Assembly (NCBI RefSeq): GCF_000473205.1
Contig: NZ_KI421507.1
Location: 1,752,729-1,816,728 of the forward strand
Direction: 5' to 3'
Source of the DNA: Pseudophaeobacter arcticus DSM 23566
GTDB taxonomy: Bacteria; Pseudomonadota; Alphaproteobacteria; Rhodobacterales; Rhodobacteraceae
Length of the DNA stretch: 64,000 nt
Shown here in pieces: positions 56,610 through 64,000 of the stretch; position 1 is the stretch's first letter; each line of letters opens with the position of its first letter. The notes under the pieces were generated by a model. It was given only the letters and a program-made list of their open reading frames with translations. It was not told where the DNA came from and searched no databases. The position numbers and the translations under genes were made by a program.

Positions 56610-56894
56610 ATGACAAAACAAGATAAAATATTCCAGCCCGGGACCATCCTGCATGAGGTGATTGTGGGTGCATTTCGATCTTCGGGGTCAAGTTTCGAGG
56701 CTTGGTGCCGCACAAACGACGTCAAGCCAAGCACCGCCCGCACAGCCACCTACGGGCAGGCTGGAGGAGAAGTGGGCAGCGCTATGCTGGAACGCATCAT
56801 TGATGCCGCTGGGCGGGAGATGATCGAAATGGCCTATTCCAAGCGAGTGATCCGTGAGGCCGCAAAGCTCGAAAATGCACGGGGTGGAGCATGA
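56610..56894 (+). CDS. Small prophage early protein, probable DNA-binding (Ner-like position)
   Basis: A 94-residue protein that is the first gene after the early promoter. The segment SFEAWCRTNDVKPSTARTATYG has the look of a helix-turn-helix, and the position is that of Ner in Mu. ATG at 56610 is preceded by GAGGG; the frame is open to 56538 within the promoter. Function by position only. Confidence 0.7.
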   Translation: MTKQDKIFQPGTILHEVIVGAFRSSGSSFEAWCRTNDVKPSTARTATYGQAGGEVGSAMLERIIDAAGREMIEMAYSKRVIREAAKLENARGGA

Positions 56895-56959
56895 ACCCCC
56901 TCCCGTCCCCCACAGCTCAACCCGTCCCCTGCGCCTGCTTGCAGTCGGTTGAGCCACTA

Positions 56960-56996
56960 CCCCAGCGACACCGTGGATGGGTCGCTGGGGGCTTTT
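56960..56996 (+). terminator. Terminator- or attenuator-like hairpin in the early operon
   Basis: Perfect 10-bp stem CCCCAGCGAC/GTCGCTGGGG with an 11-base loop followed by GCTTTTG. It lies between the first early gene and the rest of the transposition operon, so early transcripts must read through or restart. Confidence 0.65.
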
Positions 56997-57061
56997 GCAA
57001 CACAGTCGCCACTCGCGAAGTCGGGTCCCGGCTCCGTCCTATTTTGGGCGGGCTGGGGCCA

Positions 57062-57178
57062 ATGGATCCGGACTGGTCCCTGACAGGTTCAGAACTCCTG
57101 GACGGCATCATCGGGGCGATCTGCGTCTTCGCCCTGCCCGTCCCCTCTTATTCATTGAGTTTCTGCAATGACCGATAA
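57062..57178 (+). CDS. Short prophage ORF, possible membrane peptide
   Basis: The reading frame from ATG 57062 encodes 38 residues with a hydrophobic stretch (LLDGIIGAICVFALPVP); its stop overlaps the following start. A longer frame from ATG 56891, overlapping the previous stop, would give 95 residues but crosses the hairpin at 56960-56996 and has poor composition. Weakly supported. Confidence 0.35.
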   Translation: MDPDWSLTGSELLDGIIGAICVFALPVPSYSLSFCNDR

Positions 57179-57470
57179 CTTCACAAGCCAGCGCACCTCC
57201 CTCGCCCCTGTTGCCTCCGCACTAGCAAGCGCCACGGCCGAGTACGCAACAAACCGAGCTGCTTCGGAGGAAGCCCATTTCGCTTTGAGCGAGGCTCGCC
57301 TTACAGGCGCTCAGAATGTGAGCGCACTCGCGGATCAATCTGACGCAGCGATCGAAGCCATGAGCGCCGCCCAGGAACAGATCGCCAACCTTATGGCGGA
57401 CCTCAAAGAGCAAGGTGTTCTCGACGGTTTCTACGCCTTCGCCGCAGCCCAAAACCGGCACCAGACCTGA
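57168..57470 (+). CDS. Hypothetical prophage early protein
   Basis: A 100-residue Ala/Ser/Gln-rich, probably all-helical protein (coiled coil from about residue 20 to 85). No family recognised. The stop forms TGATG with a following ATG, and the gene belongs to the early operon. Confidence 0.65.
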   Translation: MTDNFTSQRTSLAPVASALASATAEYATNRAASEEAHFALSEARLTGAQNVSALADQSDAAIEAMSAAQEQIANLMADLKEQGVLDGFYAFAAAQNRHQT

Positions 57471-57592
57471 TGCCCGGCGCGCAGATCATACGAGGCCCCT
57501 TCTGGCCAGGTCCGCGCATCCAAACTCACAGCCATGTCGCACAGAACGACAGGCCACAAGCAACTGAACCCCATTTCACTGGAGCATCCACA

Positions 57593-58483
57593 ATGACCCC
57601 TCCAAATTGGCAGAATACTCAATCGTTGCCGGTGGCAGACATCCAGGTGGAAGAGCGCCTGCGGATCGCCTCCAAGCCAGCGGTGGCCAGCATTGTGTCA
57701 TCCATTCAGGAAGTCGGCAGCATCCTGCAACCCTTGTTGGTGCGCCGGATCAAAACCGGCTATCGCCTGATGGACGGGCTGCACCGCCTGACCGCCGCGA
57801 AGCAGGTCGGCCTGAAAGAAGTGCCGGTCAAGGTGAGCGAATGCACCAATGACCAGGCCATCCGAATTGAGGTTGACGCCAACGTGGCCGGCGCACCGCT
57901 CACGCCTTTGGATATGGCAGTGTTTTTGGCCGCCCACAAAGAGCTGTACGAGCGGGAAAACCCCGAAGCGGCGCAGGGAAAGGCCGGTGCCCATGGCCGG
58001 TGGAATGCAACGGACATAATGTCCGTTGCATCTTTCAGCGCCAATGCGGCGGAAGTTTTTGGCAAGGGCGACCGCCACATTCGCCGCCTGATCAGCGTCG
58101 GTGAGAAGCTGTCCAAAGCTGAGATCGACCTTTTACGCAAAGCACCAAACAGGGTGCAGTTCATAGACCTGGAACACATCGCCAAATGCGGCGCACAAGC
58201 CGACCGCAGTGCAATCTGCGCCGCGCTGGGAGCGGGTGAAGCGAAAACCGCCAAGGAAGTTCTGGACCGCAAAAAGGCCCCAGGCGCGGCGGTGCTGTCG
58301 CCGCTCGATCAGCAGATTGCGAAGCTCAAAGACGCCTATTCGCGCGCTCAGAAAAGCGCCCGCCGGGAGTTCGTCCGGCTTCATAGCGACGAGCTGATTG
58401 AGCTGATCCATGAAATCAGCGCCGAGGAAGAGGGTGCCGCCGAAGTGGTCTCGTTTGCCAGCAAACGGGAGGCGGTCCAATGA
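57593..58483 (+). CDS. ParB/Spo0J-like prophage protein
   Basis: A 296-residue protein with a ParB N-terminal domain: LPVADIQVEERLRIA, VGSILQPLLVRRIKTGYRLMDGLHRLTAAKQ (contains the GxHR-type CTP-binding box as DGLHRL), then VKVSECTNDQAIRIEVDANV and a helical DNA-binding part. ParB-like genes next to muA are common in alphaproteobacterial Mu-like phages. ATG at 57593 with GGAG is preferred; ATG at 57470 would give 337 residues. The stop overlaps the transposase start (ATGA). Confidence 0.85.
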   Translation: MTPPNWQNTQSLPVADIQVEERLRIASKPAVASIVSSIQEVGSILQPLLVRRIKTGYRLMDGLHRLTAAKQVGLKEVPVKVSECTNDQAIRIEVDANVAGAPLTPLDMAVFLAAHKELYERENPEAAQGKAGAHGRWNATDIMSVASFSANAAEVFGKGDRHIRRLISVGEKLSKAEIDLLRKAPNRVQFIDLEHIAKCGAQADRSAICAALGAGEAKTAKEVLDRKKAPGAAVLSPLDQQIAKLKDAYSRAQKSARREFVRLHSDELIELIHEISAEEEGAAEVVSFASKREAVQ

Positions 58484-60633
58484 GCGACGACATAGCCCCC
58501 TCCCAAGAATGGTGGTCTGCAGAGCAGATTGCAGAGGCTTGCCTGCCCGGCCTTCCTGGGACGGCCCGAGGGGTAAACATCTTTGCTATGCGCGAAGGTT
58601 GGCGCGGTGCGCCAGGCGCGATTATGCGCAAGCCTGGGCGCGGCGGCGGTCTGTTCTATCACTGGTCCGTGCTGCCGTTTAACGCCCGTTTAAAGCTGAT
58701 TGAACAGGACGCTGTGTCCCAAGCGGAGCACCCCGAAGCAAACCGCGACCGTAGCCAGGTCTGGGCAGGCTATGAGCAGCTCAATCAAAAATCCAAAGAC
58801 GCCGCTGCAGAACGCCTGGACGCCCTCAACAAAGTTGAGCTGTTACATCTCAGCGGTGCGACCCATGTCGTGGCAGTTGAAGTGATCGCCAAGGAAAAAG
58901 ACGTCAGTCCCCGCACTGTCTATAACTGGTTGGCCATGGTTGAGGGTATCGCGGATGTGGACCGCCTGGCCTATCTGGCACCCCGCGTGCCCAAAAAACG
59001 CACTGCGCCGGAGGACCGTGCGAAGTACCTCCCCTTTATGAATTGGCTTCAAAGCGCCTTTCTGCGCTTGGAACAGCCTACATTTGCGCAGAGCTATCGC
59101 GCCGCCACTCGAGAGGCCGGTCGGCAGGGCTGGGACTACCCCATCCTGAAGACCGCCAAACGCTGGGTGGACGCTGAGGTGCCACGCACTACACAGGTGT
59201 TCAAGCGCCAGGGTATGAATGGCCTCATGCGCTGTTTCCCAGCGCAAATCCGCGACCGGTCCTCCCTATCGGCCCTGGAAGCGGTCAATGCCGATTGTCA
59301 CAAGATCGATGTCTTTGTGAAGTGGCCTGATGGCACGGTAAATCGCCCTCAGATCGTGGTGTTCCAGGACCTTTACTCAAACAAGTTCTTGTCCTGGCGG
59401 GTGGATCACGACCCCAACAAGGTCATGGTTATGGCCGCCTTTGGCGAGATGGTGGACAAGTGGGGCATTCCAAAACGCTGCCTATTTGATAATGGCCATG
59501 AGTTTGCCAACAAGTGGATGACCGCCGGAGCCCCTACCCGCTTTCGATTTAAAGTCCGTGAGACTGACCCAGTTGGCGTGCTGCCGCTCCTGGGCATCAA
59601 GATGCATTGGGCCACTCCTGCCCACGGACAGGCAAAGCCTATCGAGCGGGGCTTTCGTGATGTTGCCAGCGACGTGGCAAAGGATCCGCGCTTTGCCGGT
59701 GCTTACGTTGGCAACCGACCCGGCGCAAAACCAGAGAACTACGGCAGTCGTGCCATCCCGCTGGAAGAGTTTCTTGAGGTTCTGGAAGAGGGCTTTGAAG
59801 AGCACAATGCGCGCCCTGGGCGGCGGTCTGACACTGCAAACGGGCGATCCTTTGATGAGACATTTGCGGAGAGCTACGCCAAAACCACGCGCCCAAGGGC
59901 AACAGAAGAACAGCGTAATCTCTGGCTCATGGGGCAAGACACCAAGAAGCTGCACAAACAGAACGGCAGCCTCACCTTCCACAAGAACATCTATCACTGC
60001 GCCTGGATGAGCCAGGAGGCCAACAAGAATGTAGTTGTCCGCTTTGACCCTGAGGATCTGCACAGCGGCGTCCATATCTATGAGCCCACAGGCGAATACA
60101 TGGGCTTTGCTGAATGTCAGCAGAAAATCGGTTTCTTCAGCCATGAAGATGCCAGGGCTACAGCCAAGAAAAAGCGCGCAATCGTCAAAGCTGAAAAGAA
60201 ACTCGCAGAGCTGCACGCACCGTTTTCTCCGGACCAGCTTGCAGACGATCTGCGACAGACCCGCGCACAAACCAAAGTGACCCCCTTGGTAGAGGCCAAA
60301 GTCGTGTCACCAGTGTTTGCCAATCGCGTGTCCGCCTCAAACTTCCGGGACCACAACTCCCCTGCAGCCGAGGCCGCACAGGACGCCCTCATTTTTGAGA
60401 TGAGCACGGCCAAACAGAGACGCAAACCCAAAGCAGCACCAACAGAGACGTTCGCAGTGGCGAAAGATCCGGATGCGCGGTTCCACCAGGCATTGGAAAT
60501 CCAGGAACGGCAAAACGCAGGCGATCCGGTGGGCGAGCGGGAGGCGAGTTGGCTGGACGGGTATCAGACCCACCCGGAATTTGAGGCTCGCATTGAGCTT
60601 CACAAGAGCTTCGGCAGCAACGACGCCGGATAG
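58480..60633 (+). CDS. MuA-like DDE transposase
   Basis: A 717-residue phage transposase that performs strand transfer for integration and replication. N-terminal Mu-type DNA-binding domain (WWSAEQIAEACLPGLPGTARG, residues 11-31), helix-turn-helix domains, then the RNase H-like core: first Asp in VNADCHKIDVF (about residue 270), second Asp in CLFDNGHEFANKWM (about 335), Glu in GQAKPIERGFRDV (about 390). A Mu-type C-terminal domain follows from about 520. It ends in a region that should contact MuB. Confidence 0.93.
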   Translation: MSDDIAPSQEWWSAEQIAEACLPGLPGTARGVNIFAMREGWRGAPGAIMRKPGRGGGLFYHWSVLPFNARLKLIEQDAVSQAEHPEANRDRSQVWAGYEQLNQKSKDAAAERLDALNKVELLHLSGATHVVAVEVIAKEKDVSPRTVYNWLAMVEGIADVDRLAYLAPRVPKKRTAPEDRAKYLPFMNWLQSAFLRLEQPTFAQSYRAATREAGRQGWDYPILKTAKRWVDAEVPRTTQVFKRQGMNGLMRCFPAQIRDRSSLSALEAVNADCHKIDVFVKWPDGTVNRPQIVVFQDLYSNKFLSWRVDHDPNKVMVMAAFGEMVDKWGIPKRCLFDNGHEFANKWMTAGAPTRFRFKVRETDPVGVLPLLGIKMHWATPAHGQAKPIERGFRDVASDVAKDPRFAGAYVGNRPGAKPENYGSRAIPLEEFLEVLEEGFEEHNARPGRRSDTANGRSFDETFAESYAKTTRPRATEEQRNLWLMGQDTKKLHKQNGSLTFHKNIYHCAWMSQEANKNVVVRFDPEDLHSGVHIYEPTGEYMGFAECQQKIGFFSHEDARATAKKKRAIVKAEKKLAELHAPFSPDQLADDLRQTRAQTKVTPLVEAKVVSPVFANRVSASNFRDHNSPAAEAAQDALIFEMSTAKQRRKPKAAPTETFAVAKDPDARFHQALEIQERQNAGDPVGEREASWLDGYQTHPEFEARIELHKSFGSNDAG

Positions 60634-60650
60634 ATAATCAAAAAGAAGAA

Positions 60651-60683
60651 GCCGTCGCCTGGCTTGGACCCCGTGGCGACGGC
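60651..60683 (-). terminator. Hairpin between muA and muB genes, T-rich on the minus strand
   Basis: Perfect 9-bp stem GCCGTCGCC/GGCGACGGC with a 15-base loop. On the minus strand it is followed by TTCTTCTTTTTG, so it could stop antisense transcription; on the plus strand no T run follows. Confidence 0.5.
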
Positions 60684-60705
60684 AACCGATGGAATAGGAG
60701 CGAGC

Positions 60706-61449
60706 ATGTCACAGCAGATGGAAATCGGCAACAGCGTCCAACCCCTGACCAATGTGGCGGCGATGGCCACTTTGGTGAAGGAGTTGCAGGGCCGGACCTT
60801 TGGAATGCCAGGTCTTGGGGTGTTTTATGGCTATCCCGGCTATGGCAAGACCTTCGGCGCGATTTACTGCGCCACCACTTTTGACGTCATTCACATCTCC
60901 ATGCAGGGGGATTGGACCAAGAAGACCTTCCTGGAACGTCTCTTGATGGAGCTCGGTGTGCCACCAAAGCGCACTATCCCGGATATGGTGTCGCAGGCCT
61001 GCGAAGAGCTGGCCATCGACGGGCGCACCTTGATTGTCGACGAGTCTGATTATGCCTTCCGGCGCGGCATCATTGAGCTGATCCGCGATCTGCACGACGG
61101 CTCTGACACCCCCATTGTCATGATCGGCATGGAGGAGTTTCCACAGAAGCTCCAGAAGTACGAGCTGATCCATAGTCGCGTGATGTCCTGGGCGGCTGCT
61201 GAGCCTGCCATTCTGCGCGACGCCAAGCTTCTGGCCTCAGTCTACGCAGAAGGCGTGGAGATCAGCGAGGACCTATTGGACGCGATTATGGTCCGCAACA
61301 CCGGCAATGTGCGCCGCATGGTGGTTGATATTGCTCAGGTGAAAAGCGAAGCCCTGGCACAGGGTGTCGATGCAATGTCGCTGGAGGATTGGGGCGGGCT
61401 ACAGTTCCGCCGCAAGGATGCGCCGTCTCCACGCCGGGGGCTGAAGTAA
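60706..61449 (+). CDS. MuB-like AAA ATPase, transposition target selector
   Basis: A 247-residue ATPase with Walker A GYPGYGKTFGA (about residues 41-51), Walker B TLIVDESDYA (about 107-116) and an Arg-finger region. In Mu this protein captures target DNA and activates the transposase. ATG at 60706 follows AGGAG. The stop overlaps the next start (TAATG). Confidence 0.9.
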   Translation: MSQQMEIGNSVQPLTNVAAMATLVKELQGRTFGMPGLGVFYGYPGYGKTFGAIYCATTFDVIHISMQGDWTKKTFLERLLMELGVPPKRTIPDMVSQACEELAIDGRTLIVDESDYAFRRGIIELIRDLHDGSDTPIVMIGMEEFPQKLQKYELIHSRVMSWAAAEPAILRDAKLLASVYAEGVEISEDLLDAIMVRNTGNVRRMVVDIAQVKSEALAQGVDAMSLEDWGGLQFRRKDAPSPRRGLK

Positions 61450-62249
61450 TGCCCCTTTTGCCGCGCACACCTCGCGATCCATCGGAACAGAAGATCCTGG
61501 AGTATATCTGCGCCCAAGACCGCTTCACCTACTCAGATGTGGCTGAGCATTGCGACACAAGCAGCTGGGCGCGTAGGGTTTTCCTGAAGGAGCTGCAACG
61601 CCAGGGAATGGTAAAGCCCTGCGCGCGTGAAGGTAAAGTCCAGTATTTTTCGGTTGTTCGAGGCAATGGCCAACCACCTCAGTCGCTCATTGAGCTTCCC
61701 CCGATCCAACCCAATGGCACAGAAGAAAAAGCCATTTGGGCCTATATCCACGGTCACGCCTACTTCACTTTTGAGGACATAGCTCGGGTCTGCACTGTCG
61801 GAGCCATCCGCACCCGGTTTATGGGACGGCTGCGTAAACATGGCATCATTCGTGAATGGAGCCGCAGCCAGGGCAAGATCTTCTACACGGCAAAACAGCC
61901 TGAAGACCTCAGGGACCAGGCCAAGGCCGAGCGTGCATCGGATGAAGGCGCGATCTGGACCGCCATTCGCCATCAAAAGAAGTTCCGCCCCGTTGATCTC
62001 TTTGCAGCTCTTTCCCCCGCCCGCCCTGACATCACCCAGGGTGACATCCTGAACTACTGCCGGATTTTGAGAACCTCCGGATATCTGCGCGCAAGTGCCC
62101 GCACCCGAAGCCGCAAGATGGGCCCGGATACTTCCCTTATTCTCACCCGAAACACCGGCCCCTTGCCGCCTCAGCAAAAGCGCATGACCGTCGTCATCGA
62201 CAGCAATAAGGACAAGATCATCTACGCCTCCGGAGGTCGCCTTCAATGA
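61449..62249 (+). CDS. Prophage winged-helix-like protein
   Basis: A 266-residue protein with three similar segments, each like a winged helix (KILEYICAQDRFTYSDVAEHCD; AIWAYIHGHAYFTFEDIARVC; AIWTAIRHQKKFRPVDLFAAL), so probably a DNA-binding protein built from three repeats. No named family recognised. Overlaps neighbours at both ends (TAATG before, ATGA after). Confidence 0.7.
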   Translation: MPLLPRTPRDPSEQKILEYICAQDRFTYSDVAEHCDTSSWARRVFLKELQRQGMVKPCAREGKVQYFSVVRGNGQPPQSLIELPPIQPNGTEEKAIWAYIHGHAYFTFEDIARVCTVGAIRTRFMGRLRKHGIIREWSRSQGKIFYTAKQPEDLRDQAKAERASDEGAIWTAIRHQKKFRPVDLFAALSPARPDITQGDILNYCRILRTSGYLRASARTRSRKMGPDTSLILTRNTGPLPPQQKRMTVVIDSNKDKIIYASGGRLQ

Positions 62250-62623
62250 GCAGCGATAGAGAAGTCATTGCCCTGGACGCCTGGGGCGACACTCTGCCCG
62301 ACTGGATCACCGTGCTGGTGCAGGAATGCGACCGGTCTTCGCAGAACGCTGTTGCGGCGAAGATCGCCTTCAGCCCGGCCGTGGTCAGTCAAGCCATCCG
62401 CAACCGCTACAGCGGGAACATGCGCAGCATTGAAAGCCGGGTGCGGGAGGTCTTCATGAGTGCCCCGGTGCTCTGCCCCGCTCTAAAAACCAGGATCGAG
62501 AGTGCTGTCTGCCTGCAATATCGCCGCCGCGCTGAGACCTGGACCCATGGCAGTCCCTTCCGCGTCAAGATGATCCGCGCCTGCCGGGCCTGCCCCAAGT
62601 TCAACAAGAGTGATGAAGAATGA
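62246..62623 (+). CDS. Prophage helix-turn-helix protein with C-terminal cysteines
   Basis: A 125-residue protein. Residues 25-60 (QNAVAAKIAFSPAVVSQAIRNRYSGNM) look like a helix-turn-helix of the Cro/C type. The C-terminal half has four cysteines (CPAL, VCLQ, ACRAC), compatible with a zinc site. Role in early-gene control is inferred. Overlaps both neighbours by ATGA. Confidence 0.72.
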   Translation: MSSDREVIALDAWGDTLPDWITVLVQECDRSSQNAVAAKIAFSPAVVSQAIRNRYSGNMRSIESRVREVFMSAPVLCPALKTRIESAVCLQYRRRAETWTHGSPFRVKMIRACRACPKFNKSDEE

Positions 62624-62703
62624 AACCAGATCTTTCGCTCAAAACCAAGTTTGCCATCTGGCTCCGCAGACTAGCCGACCGGCTGGATCCCACCGGAGCC
62701 TGA
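62620..62703 (+). CDS. 27-residue basic prophage peptide
   Basis: ATG overlaps the previous stop (ATGA). The product MKPDLSLKTKFAIWLRRLAD... is short, basic and amphipathic. Overlap and coupling suggest it is translated; function unknown. Confidence 0.45.
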   Translation: MKPDLSLKTKFAIWLRRLADRLDPTGA

Positions 62704-62762
62704 CACCCCAGCGCCATTGAGCGCACAACCAACTACCAACTACCAACTAAAGGAAACACCCC

Positions 62763-63050
62763 ATGTCAAAGAAGATCACCAAACAGGACCTGATCCGAAG
62801 CATTGCAGAAGAGCTGGGTCAGACCCAGGAAGCCGTTGGCGCAACAATCGAAGCCCTCATTGGTCAGATCACCAATGCCGCAATGGCCAGCCAGGAGGTC
62901 AGCTTGCATGGCTTTGGCACTTTCAAGCGGTCTGAACGCGCAGCGCGGGCCGGGCGCAACCCCGCAACAGGTGTCTCCATCCAGATCGAGGCGTCTTCGT
63001 CTCTTGGCTTCAAGCCTGCCAAGGCCGTGAAAGACAAGCTGAACTCCTGA
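62763..63050 (+). CDS. HU-family DNA-bending protein
   Basis: A 95-residue HU/IHF-type protein: TKQDLIRSIAEELGQTQEAVGATIEALIGQITNAA and the DNA-contact arm region HGFGTFKRSERAARAGRNPATG. In Mu transposition host HU helps assemble the transpososome, so a phage-encoded copy fits. AAAGGAAA precedes the ATG. Confidence 0.93.
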   Translation: MSKKITKQDLIRSIAEELGQTQEAVGATIEALIGQITNAAMASQEVSLHGFGTFKRSERAARAGRNPATGVSIQIEASSSLGFKPAKAVKDKLNS

Positions 63051-63145
63051 CCCAAGCGAAACCCGTTCGGCCTAGCCGGACGTGGTCACCAGGGCGCGGC
63101 GGCCCTGGTCTGATGAGCAGCCAATCCACTGGAAAGGACACAGAC

Positions 63146-63307
63146 ATGGCACCATTCATTCTCGGGGCAGTCCTCTTAGTTGTCGGCGCTGTTCTGACCG
63201 CTGCCGAGGCACGGGCCTGCGCCTATGAGCGCAAAAACATCGGCCCAATCCTTGCCCTTGTCGGCGTCGGTTTCCTGGTCGGCGCTGGTATCGACACTCT
63301 TTTCTAA
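63146..63307 (+). CDS. Small two-helix prophage membrane protein
   Basis: A 53-residue protein with two hydrophobic helices (residues 3-20 and 33-49) and a short polar turn. ATG at 63146 follows AAAGGA; a longer frame from 63113 adds 11 residues. Role unknown. Confidence 0.6.
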   Translation: MAPFILGAVLLVVGAVLTAAEARACAYERKNIGPILALVGVGFLVGAGIDTLF

Positions 63308-63344
63308 AGCTTCCTCCCTCCCCCAATTTTGAAAGAAACCACCC

Positions 63345-64000
63345 ATGACCAACGCCCAGAATCCGACTCCTGAAACGGCATTCATGCCCGCCAAGATCCC
63401 CGATGGGATTGTCGTAGTAGACGGCAAGAATTACCGTACCAACGCCAAAGGGTCTCTAGTGCCCGTTGAGCTGGTCAAAGCGCAAGACGCGCTCCAGGAC
63501 GAAACCGTCCGCAAGATGATTGGCCATGGGAAGGCCTTGAGCGAGCAGATTGCCCGGTTCAAAGCCCATACCTTCAACGATATCGGCGCGTTTGAGGCAC
63601 TACTAGCCCAGCAATACGAGGCCAAAATCGGTGGCAAGAAAGGCAACAAAACCCTGTTCAGCTATGACGGGTTGTACAAGGTCCAGGTGCAGATCGCTGA
63701 GGCCTTTGACTTTGGTCCCGAATTGCAGATCGCCAAAGAGCTGGTTGACGAGTGCCTGAACGAATGGGCAGCAGATTCCGGCCCAGAGCTGCGCGCCATC
63801 GTCACCAAAGCGTTCAACACCGACAAAGAAGGCCAGATCAACCGCTCTGAAATCTTCATGCTGCTGAACCTGGACATCTCTGATGAGCGCTGGAAACGGG
63901 CGATGCAGGCAATCCGCGACGCCATGCGCGTGGTCGGCTCCAAAACCTATGTTCGGTTTTATGAGCGCCCCTCCCAGACCGCAGCCTGGGAAGCCATCAC
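63345..64000 (+). CDS. DUF3164-family prophage protein, partial at window end
   Basis: The frame from ATG 63345 stays open for 218 codons to the window edge. The sequence (IPDGIVVVDGKNYRTNAKGSLVPVELV; FSYDGLYKVQVQIAEAFDFG; DKEGQINRSEIFMLLNLDISDERW) matches DUF3164, a family common in the early region of Mu-like phages. Function unknown. The remaining C-terminus is outside the window. Confidence 0.82.
   Translation, partial: MTNAQNPTPETAFMPAKIPDGIVVVDGKNYRTNAKGSLVPVELVKAQDALQDETVRKMIGHGKALSEQIARFKAHTFNDIGAFEALLAQQYEAKIGGKKGNKTLFSYDGLYKVQVQIAEAFDFGPELQIAKELVDECLNEWAADSGPELRAIVTKAFNTDKEGQINRSEIFMLLNLDISDERWKRAMQAIRDAMRVVGSKTYVRFYERPSQTAAWEAI

Larger units (their letters stand above)
55896..64000 (+). 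mobile_element. Mu-like prophage, early region (right part outside the window)
   Basis: Order repressor, early promoter, small genes, ParB-like, MuA-like transposase, MuB-like ATPase, regulators, HU and DUF3164 is that of transposable phages of Rhodobacterales. The left end must lie between the adhesin stop (55842) and the repressor stop (55982); TGTCGTGTC at about 55896 begins with the expected TG but the exact end is a guess. Late genes lie beyond the window. Confidence 0.85.

Noticed and set aside
56891-57178. 95-residue protein starting at the ATGA overlap after the first early prophage gene
   Set aside because: The frame crosses a perfect terminator-like hairpin and has poor composition; only the last 38 codons were kept as a weak candidate.

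Overview
The window looks like a chromosomal segment of a marine alphaproteobacterium, most likely a Roseobacter-group Rhodobacteraceae. The evidence is GC-rich coding sequence, a LexA gene preceded by the alphaproteobacterial GAAC-N7-GAAC SOS box, a fused indolepyruvate:ferredoxin oxidoreductase, System I cytochrome c maturation genes, and a Mu-like prophage of the type found in Rhodobacterales. Genus and species cannot be fixed from the sequence alone.

Positions 1 to about 41.3 kb are mostly core housekeeping genes. A tightly packed plus-strand cluster (trpG end, trpD, ung, trpC, moaC, moeA) combines tryptophan and molybdenum-cofactor synthesis with uracil repair and is followed by SOS-controlled lexA. 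Next come comEC (opposite strand), gltX, gltA and a membrane-anchored RTX-like protein. A long minus-strand run follows: a glycosyltransferase-like gene, a crotonase, ccmH, ccmF, ccmE, argC, murI, an acyltransferase and the IOR gene. The rest of this part holds a LysR regulator, a structured small RNA candidate, purL, bolA and grxD, zapA with a coiled-coil partner, tkt, a DUF808 gene, gap with a helically phased repeat array upstream, coaD, a CBS protein, a LysR/mmsA divergent pair, an L,D-transpeptidase and a TPR/O-GlcNAc-transferase-like protein.

Positions 41.3-46.9 kb are an accessory island bounded by two imperfect copies of a roughly 225 bp repeat and littered with transposase remnants (IS110-type, IS5-type). 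It carries a small ArsR-AHSA1-membrane protein-YdeI operon behind a 45 bp dyad. It also carries an AT-richer two-gene unit: a soluble stand-alone GT51 transglycosylase overlapping a nucleotidyltransferase-fold protein. I do not recognise this pair as a described system.

Positions 46.9-55.9 kb are a type I secretion locus: HlyD adaptor, two ABC-type proteins and, divergently, a 1195-residue secreted protein with cadherin-like repeats and two PA14 domains. Both ABC proteins keep their membrane domains, but the ATPase motifs (Walker A, signature, Walker B, H-loop) are eroded in both, which is the most unusual feature of the locus.

From about 55.9 kb to the right edge lies the early region of a Mu-like prophage: repressor, a divergent early promoter with a palindromic operator in its spacer, small early genes, a ParB-like protein, MuA-like transposase, MuB-like ATPase, winged-helix-like and HTH proteins, HU, a small membrane protein and a DUF3164 gene cut by the window end. 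Four unrelated genes (ung, lexA, ccmH, the acyltransferase) carry in-frame 12- or 15-bp tandem repeats in dispensable segments. No rRNA, tRNA or CRISPR array was seen.
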